NCBI GenBank assembly: GCA_046263155.1
Contig: JBHELF010000133.1
Coordinates: forward strand, 1 to 9,908
DNA length: 9,908 bases
From: DATADF01 sp046263155
GTDB taxonomy: Bacteria > Actinomycetota > CADDZG01 > WHSQ01
Direction: 5' to 3'
Positions 7,551 to 9,908 of this stretch are shown piece by piece. The notes under the pieces are model-generated. The model saw only the letters and a program-made list of their open reading frames with translations, did no database searches and was not told where the DNA came from. The position numbers and the translations under genes are program-made. The stretch's first letter is position 1, and each line of letters opens with the position of its first letter.

Positions 7551-8975
7551 TTAGGCGCCGTGAAGGGGTTTGCCGGCGAGTTCGAGGAAGGTCTCGCCGA
7601 CCACCTCGGTAAGAGTTGGGTGCGGATGGATCAACTCCGCAAGCTCTTCGGGGAATGCCTCCCATGAGATGGCGAGCATCGCTTCGGCGATCAGGTCGGA
7701 GGCGCGCGGACCCACGATGTGCACACCGACCACCGCGCCGCTCTTCTCCGCGATCGTTTTCGCAAAACCCTGGCCACCGCCGAGCATGAGCGCGCGCGCA
7801 TTCGCGGAGAACGGATATCTCTTGATGACGACCTCCATGCCTAGATCCCGCGCCTTCTGCTCGGTCAGGCCGACCGCGGCTACCTCGGGCTGGCAATAGA
7901 TGACGTGCGGGATGTTGCGGTAGTCGACGGGGGCCGGGTCCTGACCGGCGACAAGCTCCGCCAACTTGATCCCCTCGATGAAGGCAACGTGCGCGAGCTG
8001 CGGATGGGGCCAGTTGGCATCCGGGACGTGGATGGCGTCCCCGATCGCGTAGACGCCCTCGACGCTGGTACGGAACGACTGATCGGTGACGATGAACCCT
8101 TTGTCCGTCTGGACTCCCAGCTCTTCGAGGCCGATGTTGTCCGTGCGGGGCGCGCGCCCAATGGCGACAAACATGCGATCGGCGGACAGAGTCTGCTTCT
8201 CCCCGTTGCGGTCGATCTCGACCTCGACGCCGGAGTCGGTGGTCTTCGCTCCAGACACGGTGACCCCGAGATGGAACCTCATCCCGCGACGAGCGAGCAG
8301 CTTGGCCAGGCCCTCGGAGATGTCGTCGTCTTCCATCGGGGCGATCTTTGGCAGCATCTCGACGACGTCCACCTCGGCTCCGAACGATCGGTAGATGCTG
8401 GCGAACTCAAGTCCGATGTAGTTGCCGCCCACGATCACGACCGACGACGGGATATCGGTCGCGACCAGTCCATGGTCGGAGTTGTGCACCTTGTCGCCGT
8501 CGGCTTTGATGAAGGGGAGATCGCGCGGGTAGGACCCCGTCGCAACGACGAGGGCCTTGTTCGCGCGCAGAGTCCGGGCCCCGTCCTTCGTCTTCACCTC
8601 GAGGGTCTTGGCGTCGACCACCCGCCCCTCCCCCTCGACGAGCTCGATCCTCTTCTTCTTCACGAGCCCGGAGAGACCCCGATACATCTGTGCGATCACC
8701 GAGTCCTTGAAGTTCAGGACTTTGCCCCAGTCGACCTGGGGGTCACCGATCAGAATTCCAAAGTCGCCGGCATGGCGGATCTCGTCGACAAGATCGGCCG
8801 AGTGCAACAGCGCCTTCGTTGGGATGCAACCCCGGTGCAGGCAGGTCCCGCCGACCTTGTCCCGCTCGACCATCGCGACGCTCATGCCGAGTGCGACCGC
8901 GCGGAACGCCGCCGAGTAACCGCCGTTGCCTCCGCCGAGGATCACAAGATCGTACGAGTCCGCAGCCTGAGCCAC
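7551..8975 (-). CDS. lpdA: Dihydrolipoyl dehydrogenase E3
   Basis: E3 is the FAD flavoprotein that reoxidises dihydrolipoyl groups on E2 and passes electrons to NAD+. The 474-residue protein has the FAD motif GGGNGG at 14-19, the redox-active disulfide C45-LHRG-C50, the second FAD motif GVYAIGDA at 307-314, and the catalytic pair H452 and E457 in HPHPTLTE at the dimer interface. The NAD-binding motif reads G183-G-N-Y-I-G188, with asparagine where the third position of GxGxxG is normally glycine. Acidic E206 at the end of the next strand fits NAD rather than NADP. The start is GTG at 8975, preceded by GGAGG at 8981-8985. It is the only E3 in the window and heads the run of complex genes, so it most likely serves this complex; in many bacteria one E3 also serves pyruvate and 2-oxoglutarate dehydrogenases. 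Mercuric reductase and glutathione reductase are excluded by the CLHRGC and HPHPTLTE motifs. Confidence 0.96.
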   Translation of the reverse strand: MAQAADSYDLVILGGGNGGYSAAFRAVALGMSVAMVERDKVGGTCLHRGCIPTKALLHSADLVDEIRHAGDFGILIGDPQVDWGKVLNFKDSVIAQMYRGLSGLVKKKRIELVEGEGRVVDAKTLEVKTKDGARTLRANKALVVATGSYPRDLPFIKADGDKVHNSDHGLVATDIPSSVVIVGGNYIGLEFASIYRSFGAEVDVVEMLPKIAPMEDDDISEGLAKLLARRGMRFHLGVTVSGAKTTDSGVEVEIDRNGEKQTLSADRMFVAIGRAPRTDNIGLEELGVQTDKGFIVTDQSFRTSVEGVYAIGDAIHVPDANWPHPQLAHVAFIEGIKLAELVAGQDPAPVDYRNIPHVIYCQPEVAAVGLTEQKARDLGMEVVIKRYPFSANARALMLGGGQGFAKTIAEKSGAVVGVHIVGPRASDLIAEAMLAISWEAFPEELAELIHPHPTLTEVVGETFLELAGKPLHGA

Positions 8976-8980
8976 GACTA

Positions 8981-8985
8981 CCTCC
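8981..8985 (-). promoter_or_regulatory. Ribosome binding site of the E3 gene (fixes the GTG start)
   Basis: The minus strand reads GGAGG here, with five bases before the GTG at 8975. This supports the non-ATG start, which also places the FAD motif at the usual distance from the N-terminus. Confidence 0.8.
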
Positions 8986-9044
8986 GCGCGTTAAAGGGAC
9001 GGGACGCCGCGCCGACGATACTTCAGACCCAGCGTCGAATTACC

Positions 9045-9548
9045 TCAGCCTCGGGGTTGAACCCCTCGCTGCGCCAACTCGCGGTCGTACATCAAGAGGC
9101 TCGCGGTGCTGTCGCCGACAAGCTTCAACGTCTCGACGATCTGACTCGCCGTCTTCTCCTCTTCCACCTGCTCGCTGATGAACGACTGCAGGAAGACCTC
9201 GCTCGCGTAGTCCTTTTCGTCCGACGCCCGCGCGTACAGCTTGTGGATGTCCTCGGTCACATCTTTCTCGTGCGCGAGGGCCTGCTCAAATGCCTCGAGC
9301 GGAGAGCCGTACTTCGACGGGGGCTGATCGATCGCAAGAAGCGTCACGGATCCGCCCCGGTCGTAGATGTAGGTCCAGAACTGCATCGCGTGGCCGTATT
9401 CCTCTTTGGCTTGCGAGTTCATCCACGCCGCAAAGCCCGGCAGGTTGACCGACTCGAAATGTGCGGCCATCGCCAGATAGAGATAGGCGGAGTAGAGCTC
9501 CTTATTCAGATGGTTGTTCATCGCCTCGTAAAGGTCCTTGCTGGCCAT
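9045..9548 (-). CDS. ftn: Non-haem bacterial ferritin
   Basis: This ferritin oxidises Fe(II) at a di-iron centre and stores ferric mineral inside a 24-subunit cytosolic shell. From ATG at 9548 it has 167 residues, the normal length. All ferroxidase ligands known from E. coli FtnA line up at the same numbers: E17, E50, H53, E94, Q127 and E130, with E126 beside them. No haem-ligand Met of the bacterioferritin type is evident, and the sequence YLYLAMAAHFE / EEYGHAM is FtnA-like. The ATG at 9548 has a strong GGAGG at 9553-9557; an in-frame ATG at 9581 would add 11 unconserved residues and include the ribosome binding site in the coding region. The gene ends 69 bases before E3 on the same strand. 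I see no terminator in that gap, so some readthrough is possible, but its function is separate from the lipoate genes. Confidence 0.97.
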   Translation of the reverse strand: MASKDLYEAMNNHLNKELYSAYLYLAMAAHFESVNLPGFAAWMNSQAKEEYGHAMQFWTYIYDRGGSVTLLAIDQPPSKYGSPLEAFEQALAHEKDVTEDIHKLYARASDEKDYASEVFLQSFISEQVEEEKTASQIVETLKLVGDSTASLLMYDRELAQRGVQPRG

Positions 9549-9552
9549 CTTT

Positions 9553-9557
9553 CCTCC
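9553..9557 (-). promoter_or_regulatory. Ribosome binding site of the ferritin gene (decides the start)
   Basis: The minus strand reads CGGAGGAAAG immediately before the ATG at 9548, with four bases between GGAGG and the start. This favours 9548 over the upstream in-frame ATG at 9581. Confidence 0.85.
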
Positions 9558-9699
9558 GTTCTTGAACAGACGGTGACTCAAAGGTTAGTGAGAAAGCCCA
9601 TCGGGCGTACTTAGACGCACCTATGAGGCGGAGTTCGCTGCGCCGTGGATGCCACCTTCGTGCCACCGCGCCTCGGTCTGGGCTAGTGGTTGCTCGCAC

Positions 9700-9714
9700 G
9701 ATGAACTATTCATC
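9700..9714. repeat. Short dyad in the divergent intergenic region, possible operator
   Basis: GATGAA-cta-TTCATC is a perfect inverted repeat with 6-base arms and a 3-base centre, in a locally AT-rich patch of otherwise GC-rich DNA. It lies 24 bases before the proposed -10 at 9739, just outside the expected -35 position of the plus-strand gene, and about 150 bases upstream of ferritin. A regulator binding site is possible, but a dyad this short can occur by chance. It does not match the Fur, PerR or IdeR consensus as I know them. Confidence 0.3.
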
Positions 9715-9738
9715 ACCAGAGCAGCAAGTTGGCAGGCG

Positions 9739-9744
9739 TACGAT
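9739..9744 (+). promoter_or_regulatory. Possible -10 element of a leaderless promoter
   Basis: TACGAT fits the TANNNT pattern of high-GC bacterial -10 elements and ends six bases before the ATG at 9751, so transcription would begin at or next to the start codon. No Shine-Dalgarno sequence precedes that ATG, which agrees with a leaderless message. I see no good -35 hexamer at the right distance. Confidence 0.35.
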
Positions 9745-9750
9745 TAAGAC

Positions 9751-9908
9751 ATGAAGGGCGATCGAGTCGAGATCGTCGTCGACGTCGGCGACGGCACGCG
9801 GACCTTCGAGATCATCGCGACCAAGGCCGGTCGTCGGGTTGAGGTAGCCAACGTGCGCGGCACTGTTGAGGTCTCCGAGGTCACGCGTACGGGGGTCATC
9901 GTTCGCAG
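9751..9908 (+). CDS. Hypothetical protein, partial at right edge
   Basis: An open frame of 52 codons runs from ATG at 9751 to the window edge without a stop. I do not recognise the protein. It begins MKGDRVEIVVDVGDGTRTFE and continues with alternating charged and beta-branched residues (ATKAGRRVEV, RGTVEVSEVTRTGVIVR), suggesting a small beta-rich cytosolic protein without a signal or membrane segment. Third codon positions are almost all G or C, as in the neighbouring genes, which supports real coding. It is divergent from ferritin and lacks a Shine-Dalgarno sequence, but has a possible leaderless promoter directly before it. Its length and function cannot be judged from this fragment. Confidence 0.6.
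   Translation, partial: MKGDRVEIVVDVGDGTRTFEIIATKAGRRVEVANVRGTVEVSEVTRTGVIVR

Noticed and set aside
9053..9065. Palindrome-like GGGGTTGAACCCC at the ferritin 3' end
   Set aside because: It lies inside the last ferritin codons (RGVQPRG), has a tiny usable loop and no T tract, so it is not supported as a terminator.
9582..9588. AGGTTAG upstream of ferritin, resembling half of an IdeR/DtxR iron box
   Set aside because: Only the left half fits; the right half matches the consensus at about one of seven positions. Too weak to call an iron-regulated operator.
7905..9614. 569-codon open frame on the plus strand, antisense to E3 and ferritin
   Set aside because: It lies opposite two genes with complete catalytic motifs, its protein is a low-complexity mix of D, H, R, V and L with no recognisable fold, and long antisense frames are expected in DNA with G/C-rich third positions.

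Overview
The window is GC-rich, with G or C at most third codon positions, and looks like chromosomal DNA of a high-GC bacterium, most likely an uncultured member of the Actinomycetota or a close relative. The basis is the dihydrolipoyl dehydrogenase signature (C45-LHRG-C50-IPTK and a C-terminal AGKPLH), frequent GTG/TTG starts, chains of 4-base gene overlaps, and an E2-lipB adjacency like that of mycobacteria. The phylum is an inference. No mobile element, CRISPR array, phage gene or RNA gene was seen.

All genes but one lie on the minus strand and read right to left: ferritin (9548-9045), dihydrolipoyl dehydrogenase E3 (8975-7551), an alpha/beta hydrolase with an N-terminal export or anchor segment (7484-6405), a lipoyl acyltransferase E2 (6333-4867), lipB (4870-4109), E1-alpha (4093-3086), E1-beta (3086-2104, broken by a one-base frameshift near 2485), lipA (2098-1076), a small lipoprotein with a TTG start (1079-654), and a sugar-type ABC transporter permease with a GTG start that runs off the left edge (657-1). 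On the plus strand, an unidentified short gene starts at 9751 and runs off the right edge. Between it and ferritin lies an intergenic region of about 200 bases with a small dyad and a possible leaderless promoter.

The core is a complete branched-chain 2-oxoacid dehydrogenase module (E1-alpha, E1-beta, E2, E3) together with both enzymes of the octanoyl-transfer route of lipoate synthesis. LipB moves octanoate from acyl carrier protein to the E2 lysine (K42), LipA inserts two sulfurs, E1 and E2 form branched-chain acyl-CoA, and E3 reoxidises the lipoyl group. From E2 onward the genes overlap or are 5-15 bases apart, indicating one transcript with coupled translation. The same run continues without a visible break into the lipoprotein and the transporter permease.

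I did not find a clearly new biological system. The points most worth a second look are the frameshift in E1-beta, the placement of E1 genes between lipB and lipA, the non-ATG lipoprotein/permease pair joined to lipA by 4-base overlaps, and the hydrolase inserted between E3 and E2.
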